Source of the DNA: Streptomyces durmitorensis | GTDB taxonomy: Bacteria > Actinomycetota > Actinomycetes > Streptomycetales > Streptomycetaceae | Direction: 5' to 3' | Length of the DNA stretch: 64,000 nucleotides | Assembly (NCBI RefSeq): GCF_023498005.1 | Contig: NZ_CP097289.1 | Location: 8,308,001 to 8,372,000 of the forward strand | Shown here: one piece after another, positions 1 to 8,068 of the stretch | How positions within the stretch are numbered: the stretch's first letter is position 1 | Layout: every line of letters begins with the position of its first letter | Program-made: the position numbers and the translations under genes | The notes under the pieces: model-generated | The model's input: the letters and a program-made list of their open reading frames with translations, nothing else | Database searches by the model: none | Told to the model about the DNA's origin: nothing

Positions 1-761
1 TTGCCGTTGCCCTCCCAGGCGGAGTCGTTCCAGCGGTTCTTGCCGTTGCCGAAGGCCCAGGAGTGCTCGACGGTGACGGGGGACGCGTACTGCCACAGGT
101 CCATGCCGTCGTCGGCGTTGTTGAACAGACGAGCCCCGGTGATCTTGTTGCCGGTGCCCGAGCCGAACTTCACGGCCAGGCCGTCGGCGTTCTGGCCATG
201 GGTGGCGGCGTCGTAATTGCCGTGGCTGTCGAGATTCTGCACCAGGTTGTCCGTCGTGCCGTCGCCGCGCAGGGTGAACCCGGAGTCGCCGTTGTCGGCG
301 GTGACCAGGTTCTTGAAGATGCCGCCGACGGAGGAGGTGGCGACGAAGCCCTGGGCGGGGGAGTTCTGGAAGGTGAGATTCTGCACGGTCCAGTGGTCGC
401 CGTGGATCCCGGCGAGCCAGGAGCCCTCGGCGAGCTTCGAACCGTCGATCTTCACCTTCTCGGTGCCGTACGCGGCGAGCGTGATGCGCGCGGCCGCGCT
501 CCCGTCCGCCGTCGACTTGAGGGTCTTGACCGGGTGGTACGTGCCGCCGCGGACCTGGATCGTGGTCCCCGCCGACGCGCTCGCCACCGCGGACTCGAGC
601 GCCGCGGAGGTCGACACGACCACGGTGCTGCTCGCCGCGACCGCGTCCGCGTCGTCCGGGGCCAGACCCAGGTGGACGCCTCCCGCGCCCGCCGCCACGG
701 CGACGGCGGCGGCGAGGGTGATCGTGCGGGTCCTGCGGTGGCGTCCGGTGCTGCTGCTCAC
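1..761 (-). CDS. Secreted pectate lyase, PL9 family (3' part missing)
   Basis: The gene runs off the left edge, so only about 253 N-terminal codons are visible. It starts with GTG at 761 behind a purine-rich AGGAGAGGAACG. Residues 1-40 form a basic, Ala/Val-rich Sec-type signal peptide. The mature part begins a right-handed parallel beta-helix: repeated short strands, a RGGTY turn, and a NADGLAVKFGSG...NNADDGMDLW stretch typical of PL9 pectate lyases, where Asp/Asn residues bind calcium and a Lys acts as base. PL9 enzymes cleave polygalacturonate by beta-elimination outside the cell. It lies downstream of the secreted GH51 gene in the same direction but has its own GGCAACC-type promoter at 841-871. 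The family call rests on remembered motifs; the fold is clear, the exact substrate less so. Confidence 0.82.
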   Translation of the reverse strand, partial: MSSSTGRHRRTRTITLAAAVAVAAGAGGVHLGLAPDDADAVAASSTVVVSTSAALESAVASASAGTTIQVRGGTYHPVKTLKSTADGSAAARITLAAYGTEKVKIDGSKLAEGSWLAGIHGDHWTVQNLTFQNSPAQGFVATSSVGGIFKNLVTADNGDSGFTLRGDGTTDNLVQNLDSHGNYDAATHGQNADGLAVKFGSGTGNKITGARLFNNADDGMDLWQYASPVTVEHSWAFGNGKNRWNDSAWEGNG

Positions 762-840
762 AGCGGTCGTTCCTCTCCTGGGGGGACGTGGTGCGGCGAC
801 TGCCCGGGAAACCCCATGACCTCCGGGCAGCCGCCACCCC

Positions 841-871
841 CTTGTCCCCGCCGCATGCGGGAAAGGTTGCC
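841..871 (-). promoter_or_regulatory. Putative ECF-type promoter of the PL9 gene
   Basis: Read on the minus strand, GGCAACC (complement of 865-871) is followed after 17 nt by GGACAAG (841-847). The same pair of elements at the same spacing precedes five other genes for secreted enzymes in this window. The -35 element directly abuts the stop codon of the upstream GH51 gene (872-874), leaving an untranslated leader of about 75 nt before the GTG at 761. Confidence 0.62.
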
Positions 872-3370
872 TCAGCCGGTCTTGATCCTCAGAAAAGTGA
901 CCGAGTTCGCCGGGAAGGTGTACGAGAAGGTGTCGGACACGCCCCTGAACGTCGAGGTCACCGGTTTGACCGGCGTCGCGTCCTTCGTGTTCTCGGCGGC
1001 CGGGTCGGCGGCGAGCGTGGTCACCTTCGCGTTCCGCTCCACCTTCGAGCCCGAACCCAGGCCCACCTTGGTGCGTGCATCCGAGCCCTGAGCGTTGACG
1101 ACCTTGACGATGAGGTCACCGGTGGCCTTGTCGCGGGTGACGACCTGGCGGAACGGCTCGGCGGGCTTGTCGTCCGTGAAGGATCCCCACTTCTTGCCGT
1201 CGAGGAAGAGCGTGACCTGGCGGCCGCGCACCTCCACGCGCAGGTCGTAGCTGCGGCCCGTCTCGATGGTCGTCGTGTCCTGGACCATGGTCTGCTTCGC
1301 GCCGTCGACGGTCTTCTCGACGGCCGACTGGGTGTTGTTCCAGCCGCCCAGGTTCCACCAGTAGTGGTTGCCGGTGTCCTTGACCCCGAAGGCGACCATG
1401 AAGCCTTCCTTGCCCGCCTTCTTGGTGGCCTTCACGTTCAGGTCGTAGTTCTGCCAGCCCTTGTCGCCCGCCGTGACCAGGGTGTTCTCGGCGGCCTCGT
1501 CGGACTGGACGTAGGCGCCGTCCTGGACGGCCCAGGTGCCCTTGTCCGCGGCCTTGCTCCACTGGCCGTCACCGCCGGAGAAGTCGTCGGTCAGGAGTGT
1601 GCCGCCGTTCTCACCGGTGACCAACACGTCGTCATACGCGGCACTGGTCGCCCAGGTGGAGAGGCCGACGGCGCCGGTGATGGGACCGGACGTGGCGGGG
1701 GTGCCGGAGGCCGTGGAGGGCACGACCTCGTCGCCGACGTTGCGCATGAAGAGCTTCTGCGTCTCGTAGTTGGCCGAGCCCCACGACTGGTCGTTGTCGT
1801 ACCAGATCATGTTCGGCTTCCACTGCACGTAGTCCTCGTTGGCGAGCAGCGGGGCGTACGAGGCGAGCTTGACGACGTCGGCGTTGCGTTCAAGGCCAGT
1901 CATGAAGGCAGCTTCTGACAGGGCGTTGGAGAATTTGTTGCCCTGCGATGCGTACTCGCCGAGGAAGACCTTGGGGCCCTTGCGGTCGTAGGAGTCGTAG
2001 CGGTCGTTGTTCTCCAGGAACCACTGCGGGCTGTTGTAGTAGTGCTCGTCGACCATGGCGACGTCCGCGTCGCGATTGAGCTGCCAGGCCTTGTCGAAGG
2101 TCGAACCACTGTCGTCTGGGCCCGAGTTGGAGATGACGGTGATGTCCGGGTACTTCGCCTCGATGGCCGAGCGGAACTCCTTGAAGCGGGCGAAGAACTC
2201 CTCGGGGAGGTTCTCCTCGTTGCCGACTTCCAGGTGGGTGAGGCCGAAGGGCTTGGGGTGGCCCATCGCCGCCCGCTTCTTGCCCCACTCGCTCGTCGCC
2301 GGGCCGTTCGCGAACTCGATCAGGTCCAGGGTGTCCTGGATGTGCCGCTTCAGCAGGGCCGGGTCGTCCGTGGCCTTGTTCTGACCGCAGCCCGTCACCA
2401 GGGCGGGCACCACGGGCAGCGGCATGGCGCCGGTGTCCTCGGCGAACTGGAAGTACTCGTAGTAGCCCAGGCCGTAACTCTGGTTGTAGCCCCAGAAGTT
2501 GGCGTTCGTGGCGCGCTGCTCGACCGGCCCGATGGTGTCCTTCCACTGGTAGGAGCGCTTGCGCTGCCAGCCGGACTGCTCGTCGTACGCCTCGTGGGAG
2601 CCGGTGTTGACCAGGCAGCCGCCGGGGAAGCGCAGGAAGCCGGGCTTCAGGTCGGCGACCTTCTGGGCGAGGTCCGCGCGCAGGCCGTTCGCGCGGCCCT
2701 TGTAGGTGTCGCGGGGGAACAGAGAGATCTCGTCGAGGGCGACGGGGGCGCCGGAGGCGACCGTGAGCCTGCCGGTGGCGGAGGTGCGGCCCGCCGTGAA
2801 CGAGGCCTTGTACTTCGCCCAGCCGCCGCGCGCGGTGACGCGCCGGGCCGGGGCGAGGTCGCCGGAGGCGTCGCGCAGGGTGAGGGTCAGCGGCGCGTTC
2901 CCCGCAGCGCCGTTCCCCGTCCCGCCGCTGCGGGCCCAGACCGAGAAGTCGTACCGCTTGCCCTGGGTGACCGCGATGCCGGTGTTGTATCCGGAGTTGG
3001 TGACGGATGAACCGCCCGCCAGGGAGAGGTAGTTGCGGTTGCGGGCGTTGAGGCGGCCGTCGTCGTTCAGGACCTGGGCGGAGCCGGACGTGTCCCACGA
3101 GGTCAGCGACTTGTACGAGGCGTTGTCGGCGGTGGAGTACTCGAAGGAGCGGTTCTGGACGAGCTCGGCGTACAGGCCGCCGTCCGCCGCGCGGTTGATG
3201 TCCTCGTAGAAGACGCCGTACATCGAGTCGTCGATCTTCGCGCCGGTGCGGGCCTGGTCGACGGAGAGGGTGTAGTCGGTGGGTTCGGCCGCGGCGGTGG
3301 GTCCCGCGGCGAGCGTTCCGGCGAGCAGGGCTCCGAGGGTGAGCCCGAGTCTCCAGCGTCTGCGTGCCAT
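872..3370 (-). CDS. Secreted alpha-L-arabinofuranosidase, GH51, with inserted carbohydrate-binding-like domains
   Basis: An 832-residue exo-acting arabinofuranosidase that should release arabinose from arabinan or arabinoxylan outside the cell. Residues 1-28 are a signal peptide ending near TAAAEP. After the opening YGVFYEDINRAADGGLYAEL, residues of about 75-220 form a CBM4/9-like beta-sandwich. The TIM barrel follows, with the acid/base Glu in VGNEEN (about 385) and the nucleophile Glu in LGEY (about 472). Residues of about 565-740 (DDFSGG...HYWWNLGGWNN...) resemble the DUF1080/LamG concanavalin-like fold and sit between the barrel and the C-terminal beta-domain. It is divergent from the ABC importer at 3635; the two share a 264-bp regulatory region. 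Confidence 0.9.
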   Translation of the reverse strand: MARRRWRLGLTLGALLAGTLAAGPTAAAEPTDYTLSVDQARTGAKIDDSMYGVFYEDINRAADGGLYAELVQNRSFEYSTADNASYKSLTSWDTSGSAQVLNDDGRLNARNRNYLSLAGGSSVTNSGYNTGIAVTQGKRYDFSVWARSGGTGNGAAGNAPLTLTLRDASGDLAPARRVTARGGWAKYKASFTAGRTSATGRLTVASGAPVALDEISLFPRDTYKGRANGLRADLAQKVADLKPGFLRFPGGCLVNTGSHEAYDEQSGWQRKRSYQWKDTIGPVEQRATNANFWGYNQSYGLGYYEYFQFAEDTGAMPLPVVPALVTGCGQNKATDDPALLKRHIQDTLDLIEFANGPATSEWGKKRAAMGHPKPFGLTHLEVGNEENLPEEFFARFKEFRSAIEAKYPDITVISNSGPDDSGSTFDKAWQLNRDADVAMVDEHYYNSPQWFLENNDRYDSYDRKGPKVFLGEYASQGNKFSNALSEAAFMTGLERNADVVKLASYAPLLANEDYVQWKPNMIWYDNDQSWGSANYETQKLFMRNVGDEVVPSTASGTPATSGPITGAVGLSTWATSAAYDDVLVTGENGGTLLTDDFSGGDGQWSKAADKGTWAVQDGAYVQSDEAAENTLVTAGDKGWQNYDLNVKATKKAGKEGFMVAFGVKDTGNHYWWNLGGWNNTQSAVEKTVDGAKQTMVQDTTTIETGRSYDLRVEVRGRQVTLFLDGKKWGSFTDDKPAEPFRQVVTRDKATGDLIVKVVNAQGSDARTKVGLGSGSKVERNAKVTTLAADPAAENTKDATPVKPVTSTFRGVSDTFSYTFPANSVTFLRIKTG

Positions 3371-3392
3371 GCGTACCCCAGTCTGTGTGCGG

Positions 3393-3421
3393 TATGTCGA
3401 ACGCTGATCAGTAGGTCGAAC
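3393..3421. promoter_or_regulatory. Two direct copies of TAtGTCGAAC operator-like motif before the GH51 gene
   Basis: TATGTCGAAC (3393-3402) and TAGGTCGAAC (3412-3421) are direct repeats 19 bp apart, between the probable start of transcription of the GH51 gene and its ATG. The same word recurs at 3496-3505 and at 12533-12542 before the second GH51 gene. The regulator is unknown and is not clearly encoded here. Confidence 0.5.
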
Positions 3422-3424
3422 GGC

Positions 3425-3453
3425 AACTTAGGTAGCGCGGAGCGGCACGTCAA
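3425..3453 (-). promoter_or_regulatory. Putative sigma-70-type promoter of the secreted GH51 gene
   Basis: On the minus strand TTGACG (complement of 3448-3453) and TAAGTT (complement of 3425-3430) are separated by exactly 17 nt. The predicted start of transcription falls on the TAGGTCGAAC motif, consistent with repression by a protein bound there. Confidence 0.55.
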
Positions 3454-3553
3454 CGCATTGCGCAGGAAGTGGCCGAGGTGCGTGCCGAGGTTCGTGATGT
3501 CGAACAACTTCCGTGAAATTCCTGGGACTTCGGCCCCGGCTCTGTCCGAACCG

Positions 3554-3582
3554 TTGACGTGCCCGGCGTTCAACCTTACGGT
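3554..3582 (+). promoter_or_regulatory. Putative sigma-70-type promoter of the ABC importer operon
   Basis: TTGACG (3554-3559), a 17-nt spacer, and TACGGT (3577-3582). The same -10 hexamer and spacing recur before the intracellular GH51 gene at 12477-12505, which suggests co-regulated promoters. Confidence 0.55.
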
Positions 3583-3605
3583 CCCGTTCGAAGTTGCGAG
3601 CAGCA

Positions 3606-3620
3606 TTCGAAATATCGAAC
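3606..3620. promoter_or_regulatory. Palindromic operator candidate TTCGAAATATCGAAC
   Basis: A near-perfect inverted repeat in the 5' leader of the importer operon, 14 bp before the ATG and just downstream of the predicted transcription start. A further GTTCGAA lies at 3586-3592. Twelve bases (TTCGAAATATCG) recur exactly at 45691-45702, upstream of the YesO-like binding-protein gene. Confidence 0.5.
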
Positions 3621-3634
3621 AGAAGTGAGCCGCA

Positions 3635-4987
3635 ATGTCACCACCCCTCCCCAGCCGACGAGGTGTGCTCGGCGGCATCGGAGCGCTCGCCGTCGCGGGC
3701 AGCTTCGGACTCGCCGCCGCGAATCGCAGCGCCTCCGCGCTGGCGTCGGACGCGGACGTACGGGTCCGCTACTGGAATCTGTTCTCCGGCGGCGACGGCG
3801 CCAACATGATCGCGATGCTCGACGCCTTCCGCGCCGCGAACCCCCGGGTCGGCGTCTTGGACTCGACCCTCCAGTGGGGCAATCCGTACTACACCAAGCT
3901 CGCCATGGCAGCCTCCGGGAACCGCGCCCCCGACCTTGCCGTCATGCACCTGGGCCGGATCCCCGGCTTCGCCCCCGGACAGCTGCTCGACCCCTGGGAC
4001 GTGCGGCTGCTCGCCGAGTACGGGGTGCGCGAGGCGGACTTCAACCCCGTCCTGTGGAAGCGCGCCGTGGTCGACGGCAAGCTCTACGGCCTTCCCCTCG
4101 ACATCCACGCCCAGCTCTGCTTCTACCGCAGGGACGTGTGCGAGAAGGCGGGACTGCTCGGCGCGGACGGTGACCTGGCGAAGGTCACCTCGCCCGAGGA
4201 CTGGTTCAAGGCGCTCAAGGCCGCCAAGAAGGCCGTCGAGGGAGCCGTCCACACCATCGGCATCAAGGCCGACGAACCCAACTTCTCCTGGTGGTTCTTC
4301 CTCTCCTTCTACACCCAGCTCGGCGGCACCTGCCTCAGCGCCGACGGCCGGGAGGTCACCCTCGACACCGACAAGGCCACCCAGGTCCTTGAGTTCCTGC
4401 GGCAGCACCTGACCGACGGCTACTCCACCGCGATCGGCATCGCCGACGGTGAGTCCTTCGTCAACGGCTCCGCCTTCACCTGGGAGGGCAACTGGTCGGT
4501 GCCCGTCTTCAGCGGCGCGAAGCTCGACTACGGCGCGACCCCGCTGCCGCCCGTCTTCGGCGAACCCGCAACGCACACCGAGTCGCACTGCTTCGTCCTG
4601 CCGCACCAGTCGCAGCGCGGCGGCGCCACGAACGAGGGAGCGCACCAACTGGCCGCGTACGTCGTCAAGAACGCCACGGCCTGGGCGCGCGGCGGCCACA
4701 TCCCCGCCTACCTGCCCACGCTGGACGACAAGAAGTACGTGTCGCTGGAGCCGCAGTCCGAGTACGTCTCGGCGATGGACCACATGGCGGTCGAGCCGTC
4801 CGCCTGGTTCGCGGGATCCACCGGACTCCTCGCCCAGCGCATCGGCCCCGTCATCGCCTCCTCCAACGTCGGCTCCGCCAAGCCGGATGCCACCGCCCGC
4901 CGCATGAAGGACGTACTCGAAAAGCTGGTCGCGATGAAGAACCCGATGGAAGGCCGGTCCGCGGCCGAGGGAGGGTCCGCCGCGTGA
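3635..4987 (+). CDS. Sugar ABC transporter substrate-binding protein (family 1)
   Basis: A 450-residue extracellular solute-binding protein. The N-terminus (PSRRGVLGGIGALAVAG) is a Tat-type signal with twin arginines; no lipobox Cys is visible, so the protein may be released or held by an uncleaved anchor. The mature part has the usual two-lobe pattern starting RVRYWNLFSGGDG and a WEGNWSVPVFSG segment typical of maltose-type binding proteins. Its stop overlaps the next gene's GTG by 4 bp, so it heads a three-gene importer operon. The divergent secreted GH51 gene suggests arabino-oligosaccharides as ligand, but this is inferred from context only. No ATPase gene is linked; Streptomyces normally supplies the shared ATPase MsiK from elsewhere. 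Confidence 0.85.
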   Translation: MSPPLPSRRGVLGGIGALAVAGSFGLAAANRSASALASDADVRVRYWNLFSGGDGANMIAMLDAFRAANPRVGVLDSTLQWGNPYYTKLAMAASGNRAPDLAVMHLGRIPGFAPGQLLDPWDVRLLAEYGVREADFNPVLWKRAVVDGKLYGLPLDIHAQLCFYRRDVCEKAGLLGADGDLAKVTSPEDWFKALKAAKKAVEGAVHTIGIKADEPNFSWWFFLSFYTQLGGTCLSADGREVTLDTDKATQVLEFLRQHLTDGYSTAIGIADGESFVNGSAFTWEGNWSVPVFSGAKLDYGATPLPPVFGEPATHTESHCFVLPHQSQRGGATNEGAHQLAAYVVKNATAWARGGHIPAYLPTLDDKKYVSLEPQSEYVSAMDHMAVEPSAWFAGSTGLLAQRIGPVIASSNVGSAKPDATARRMKDVLEKLVAMKNPMEGRSAAEGGSAA

Positions 4988-5931
4988 GCGCCGTCGACAC
5001 CGCGGTCGCACCGGCCGCCGTACGGACCGTCCCGGCGGCGGGCACCGATGCGCTCCGGGCCCGGCTGACCCGCCGTCTTCAGCACGGCGGCTGGTTCGTC
5101 GCCCCGTTCCTGACCCTGTTCGCGCTCTTCGTGCTGTTCCCGATCGGCCGCGGCCTGTGGCTGAGCTTCACCGACGCCAACATCTCCGGGACGGGCGAAC
5201 GCTTCGTCGGCCTCGACAACTACCGCGAGGCCCTCGACAGCCCGCTCCTGTGGGACTCCCTCGGCCACAGCGCGTACTTCACCCTGCTCGTGGTGCCCTG
5301 CATCGTGGTCCTCGCGTTCCTGCTCGCGATGCTCGCCCACCACATCGAGCGCGCCAAGTGGCTGTGGCGGCTGTGCTTCTTCGCCCCCTTCCTGCTGCCG
5401 TCCACGGTCGCGGGCAACCTGTGGCAGTGGCTGTTCAACCCGGGCACCGGAATGATCAACCACGTCTTCGGCCTCGACACGCCCTGGCTGACCCAGAAGT
5501 CCACCGCCCTGCTCGCGGTCGTGATCACCACCCTGTGGTGGACCGTCGGCTTCAGCTTCCTGCTCTTCCTCGCGGCCCTGCAGAACATCCCGCGGCACCT
5601 GTACGAGGCCGCGGAGCTCGACGGCGCGGGCGCCTGGCAGCGGATGGTGCACATCACCCTGCCGATGCTGCGCAACATCACCGGCCTCGTGATCACGCTG
5701 CAGATCCTCGCCTCGCTCCAGGTCTTCGACCAGGCCGTGGTGATGCAGGACTTCGGCCCTGGGCCCGAGGAGAGCACCCGGACCTTCGTCCAGTACACGC
5801 TCGAAGAGGGCTTCACCGCCTACCGCGTGGGCTACGCCTCCGCGATCTCCATCATTTTCTTCGTGCTCATCGCGGCCGTCGCCCTCGGCCGGATGTGGCT
5901 CCTTCGCAAGCGTGAGGAGGGCGTGCGATGA
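4984..5931 (+). CDS. Sugar ABC transporter permease (MalF type)
   Basis: A 315-residue inner-membrane permease with about six hydrophobic helices after a cytoplasmic N-terminus of about 30 residues. The EAA loop that docks on the ATPase reads YEAAELDGAGAWQ near residues 205-220, followed by HITLPML. The GTG start overlaps the binding-protein stop (GTGA), and the stop overlaps the next ATG (ATGA), showing translational coupling. It pairs with the MalG-type permease at 5928 to form the channel of the importer. Confidence 0.88.
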   Translation: MSAVDTAVAPAAVRTVPAAGTDALRARLTRRLQHGGWFVAPFLTLFALFVLFPIGRGLWLSFTDANISGTGERFVGLDNYREALDSPLLWDSLGHSAYFTLLVVPCIVVLAFLLAMLAHHIERAKWLWRLCFFAPFLLPSTVAGNLWQWLFNPGTGMINHVFGLDTPWLTQKSTALLAVVITTLWWTVGFSFLLFLAALQNIPRHLYEAAELDGAGAWQRMVHITLPMLRNITGLVITLQILASLQVFDQAVVMQDFGPGPEESTRTFVQYTLEEGFTAYRVGYASAISIIFFVLIAAVALGRMWLLRKREEGVR

Positions 5932-6779
5932 GCACCGCCGCAGTGCCCAGGAAGAGCAAGTGGACCCCCAGCCAGATCGTGCTCACCGCGCTCGGCGTCG
6001 CCGTCTCCGCCGTGTGGATGACGCCGCTGCTGTGGGCCCTGTTCACCTCCCTGAAGTCGGAGACCGAGGCCGTCGAGGTGCCCACCCACTGGGTGCCCCA
6101 GGAGTGGACGGGCCAGGCGTGGAAGGCGCTCTTCGAGAGCGGCAACATCACCAACTGGTTCGTGAACTCGGTCATCGTCTCGGTCTGCGTCACCTTCATC
6201 GTCGTACTCGTCAGCGCGCTCGCCGGATACGGCTTCGCGCGCACCGAGTTCCGCGGCAAGAACGCACTCCTCGGCCTGGTGATGGCGGGCCTGATGGTGT
6301 CGCCCGCCGTGCTCGGCGTGCCGCTCTTCACGACCGTCCAGTCCATGGGGATGGTCGACACCTACTGGGGCATGATCCTGCCGCAGTGCGCGCCGGCCGC
6401 GATGGTCTACATCCTCTACAAGTTCTTCCAGTCGATCCCGCACGAGCTGGAGGAGGCCGCGTACATCGACGGCGCCGGACGCTGGCGGGTCTTCTTCACC
6501 ATCGTCCTGCCGCTGTCCCGCCCCTCGCTCTCGGCCGTCGGGATCTTCACGTTCATCGCGTCGTGGAACAACTTCCTGTGGCCCTACATGGTGACGAACA
6601 ACCCCGACCTGATGACCATGCCGAACGGCATCGCGACCGTCATGAACTCCTACGGGATCCAGTGGGCGCAGCTGATGGCGGGCGGCCTCATGGCGGGCCT
6701 GCCGCTGATCGTCGTCTTCGTCTTCTTCCAGCGCCAGATCGTCAGCGGCGTGGCCCATACCGGTCTGGCCGGGCAGTAG
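5928..6779 (+). CDS. Sugar ABC transporter permease (MalG type)
   Basis: A 283-residue permease with six predicted membrane segments. The EAA motif is LEEAAYIDGAGRWRVF followed by TIVLPLSRP, the standard CUT1 form. It is the last gene of the importer operon; the next gene (LacI regulator) is convergent after only 22 bp, where I see no convincing terminator hairpin. Confidence 0.88.
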   Translation: MSTAAVPRKSKWTPSQIVLTALGVAVSAVWMTPLLWALFTSLKSETEAVEVPTHWVPQEWTGQAWKALFESGNITNWFVNSVIVSVCVTFIVVLVSALAGYGFARTEFRGKNALLGLVMAGLMVSPAVLGVPLFTTVQSMGMVDTYWGMILPQCAPAAMVYILYKFFQSIPHELEEAAYIDGAGRWRVFFTIVLPLSRPSLSAVGIFTFIASWNNFLWPYMVTNNPDLMTMPNGIATVMNSYGIQWAQLMAGGLMAGLPLIVVFVFFQRQIVSGVAHTGLAGQ

Positions 6780-6801
6780 CGGGCCGGGAAGCGGCGGGAC
6801 C

Positions 6802-7827
6802 TCATCGCTCCGGCGGGCGCCGGGCGGTGGTCTCCCGGGGGACGAGCCGATGGCTGAGCGTGGTGGTCGCAGCGCCATCGGTGGCGGCGCCCGGTGCGGA
6901 CTCGATGATGTGGCGGGCGGCCAGGGAGCCCATCTCGTACAGCGGGAGGCTCACCGTGGTCAGGCCGACGTGCTGGGCGACCCTGAGGTCGTTGATGCCG
7001 GCGACGGAGATCTCGCCCGGCACGTCGATGCCCGCCTGACGCAGGGCGCCGAGCGCACCGACCGCGACCTCGTCGTTGGCCGCGAGTACGGCATCGGGCA
7101 GCGGCCGGCGTGCGATGAGCCGCAGGGTCGCGGTGTGACCGGCCTCGTAGTCGAAACCGCCCGGCACGCAGCGTGCGCCGCCGCCGAGTCCCGCGTCGCG
7201 CATGCGGGCGAGGAAGCCCTCCCTGCGCTGCCGGGTGACGGTCATGCCGGACGGCCCCTCGATGAACGTGATCCGGCGGTGGCCGAGCGCGACGAGGTGG
7301 TCCGTGATGTCGTGGGCGGCGGCGTGATGGTCGACGGTGATGGTCGGGCAGCCGAGGTCGCGGTCGGCGAGTGACACGGCCAGGATGCCCTGCTCCCGCG
7401 CCTGACGGACGGCCTTGAGCAGGCCCGGTCTGTGCGGGTCGTCGACGTAACCGCTGCCCGCGAAGATCACTCCCGCGGCGCGGTAGTCCCGCATCGCCTG
7501 CAGCCGGCTGATCTCCGTGGCGGTGCTCCGGTCGACGTTGGACAGCATGGTCACGTAGCCGGCCCGGGTCGCCACGTCGTCCACGCCTCGGGCGATCACG
7601 GAGAAGTACGGGTTGACGATGTCGCTCACCAGAACGCCCATGAGACGGCTGTTGGGCGAGACCATCGCCCGCGCCAGGGCACTGGGCGAGTAGTCCAGCT
7701 TCTCGGCGGCCGCGACGACCTTGGCGCGTGTCTTCGCCGAGACGGGATGGTCGGATCCGCTCAGCACCCGCGACGCGGTGGCCACGGCCACCCCCGCTGC
7801 CCGTGCGACATCCACCAGTGACGTCAC
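6802..7827 (-). CDS. LacI-family transcriptional regulator
   Basis: A 341-residue repressor. The GTG start at 7827 follows GGAGGTGGGCC. Residues 3-22 (SLVDVARAAGVAVATASRVL) are the helix-turn-helix and hinge entry of the LacI family; the rest is a periplasmic-binding-protein-like effector domain (MGVLVSDIVNPYFSVIARGVDD). It is divergent from the NitT-type importer operon. Two AAACGTTT-centred palindromes lie in the shared 241-bp gap, one near its own start and one near the importer promoter, so it most likely controls both. The effector is unknown. It is also convergent with the sugar importer at 3635-6779, but no matching palindrome is present there. Confidence 0.9.
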   Translation of the reverse strand: MTSLVDVARAAGVAVATASRVLSGSDHPVSAKTRAKVVAAAEKLDYSPSALARAMVSPNSRLMGVLVSDIVNPYFSVIARGVDDVATRAGYVTMLSNVDRSTATEISRLQAMRDYRAAGVIFAGSGYVDDPHRPGLLKAVRQAREQGILAVSLADRDLGCPTITVDHHAAAHDITDHLVALGHRRITFIEGPSGMTVTRQRREGFLARMRDAGLGGGARCVPGGFDYEAGHTATLRLIARRPLPDAVLAANDEVAVGALGALRQAGIDVPGEISVAGINDLRVAQHVGLTTVSLPLYEMGSLAARHIIESAPGAATDGAATTTLSHRLVPRETTARRPPER

Positions 7828-7840
7828 GGCCCACCTCCAC

Positions 7841-7854
7841 GGGAAACGTTTGCC
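7841..7854. promoter_or_regulatory. LacI-type operator candidate GGGAAACGTTTGCC
   Basis: A near-palindrome with core AAACGTTT, 14 bp upstream of the LacI regulator's start codon. It matches the general form of LacI-family sites (central CG flanked by AT, then G/C). Position suggests autoregulation. Confidence 0.55.
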
Positions 7855-7928
7855 TCAACATGGCACAGGACGCCGATGGTTCGCAATGGGGGCGAGCAAC
7901 TCCCAGCTCGATGACCTGAGTTGACCTC

Positions 7929-7959
7929 TTGACGGTTGCCCGTTCCGGCTCGCTACCAT
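7929..7959 (+). promoter_or_regulatory. Possible promoter of the NitT-type importer operon
   Basis: TTGACG (7929-7934) and TACCAT (7954-7959) are separated by 19 nt, slightly long for a sigma-70 promoter. A second TTGACC lies at 7921. The operator candidate at 7968 would cover the transcription start. Confidence 0.4.
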
Positions 7960-7967
7960 CCGAGGAA

Positions 7968-7981
7968 GGAAGACGTTTTCC
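7968..7981. promoter_or_regulatory. LacI-type operator candidate GGAAGACGTTTTCC
   Basis: A palindrome with one mismatch (GGAA-R-ACGTTTTCC), very similar to the element at 7841-7854. It lies directly after the predicted -10 of the importer operon, an ideal place for repression. Confidence 0.55.
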
Positions 7982-8068
7982 TAGGCGATGACCTTGGAGA
8001 ACGTACGAGTAAGAGCAGGCGACCGAAGCAAGCACCGAAGCAAGTGGAGGAGAACGAAGGGGGAGATC

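Noticed and set aside
3421..3447. GGCAACT on the plus strand as an ECF promoter for the importer
   Set aside because: No GAC follows at 17-18 nt, it is over 200 bp from the gene, and a better TTGACG-17-TACGGT promoter is present.
7933..7939. GGTTGCC, i.e. a minus-strand GGCAACC upstream of the LacI gene
   Set aside because: The sequence 17-18 nt further on is GGTC, not GAC, and the site lies within the divergent NitT promoter; it does not fit the ECF pattern.
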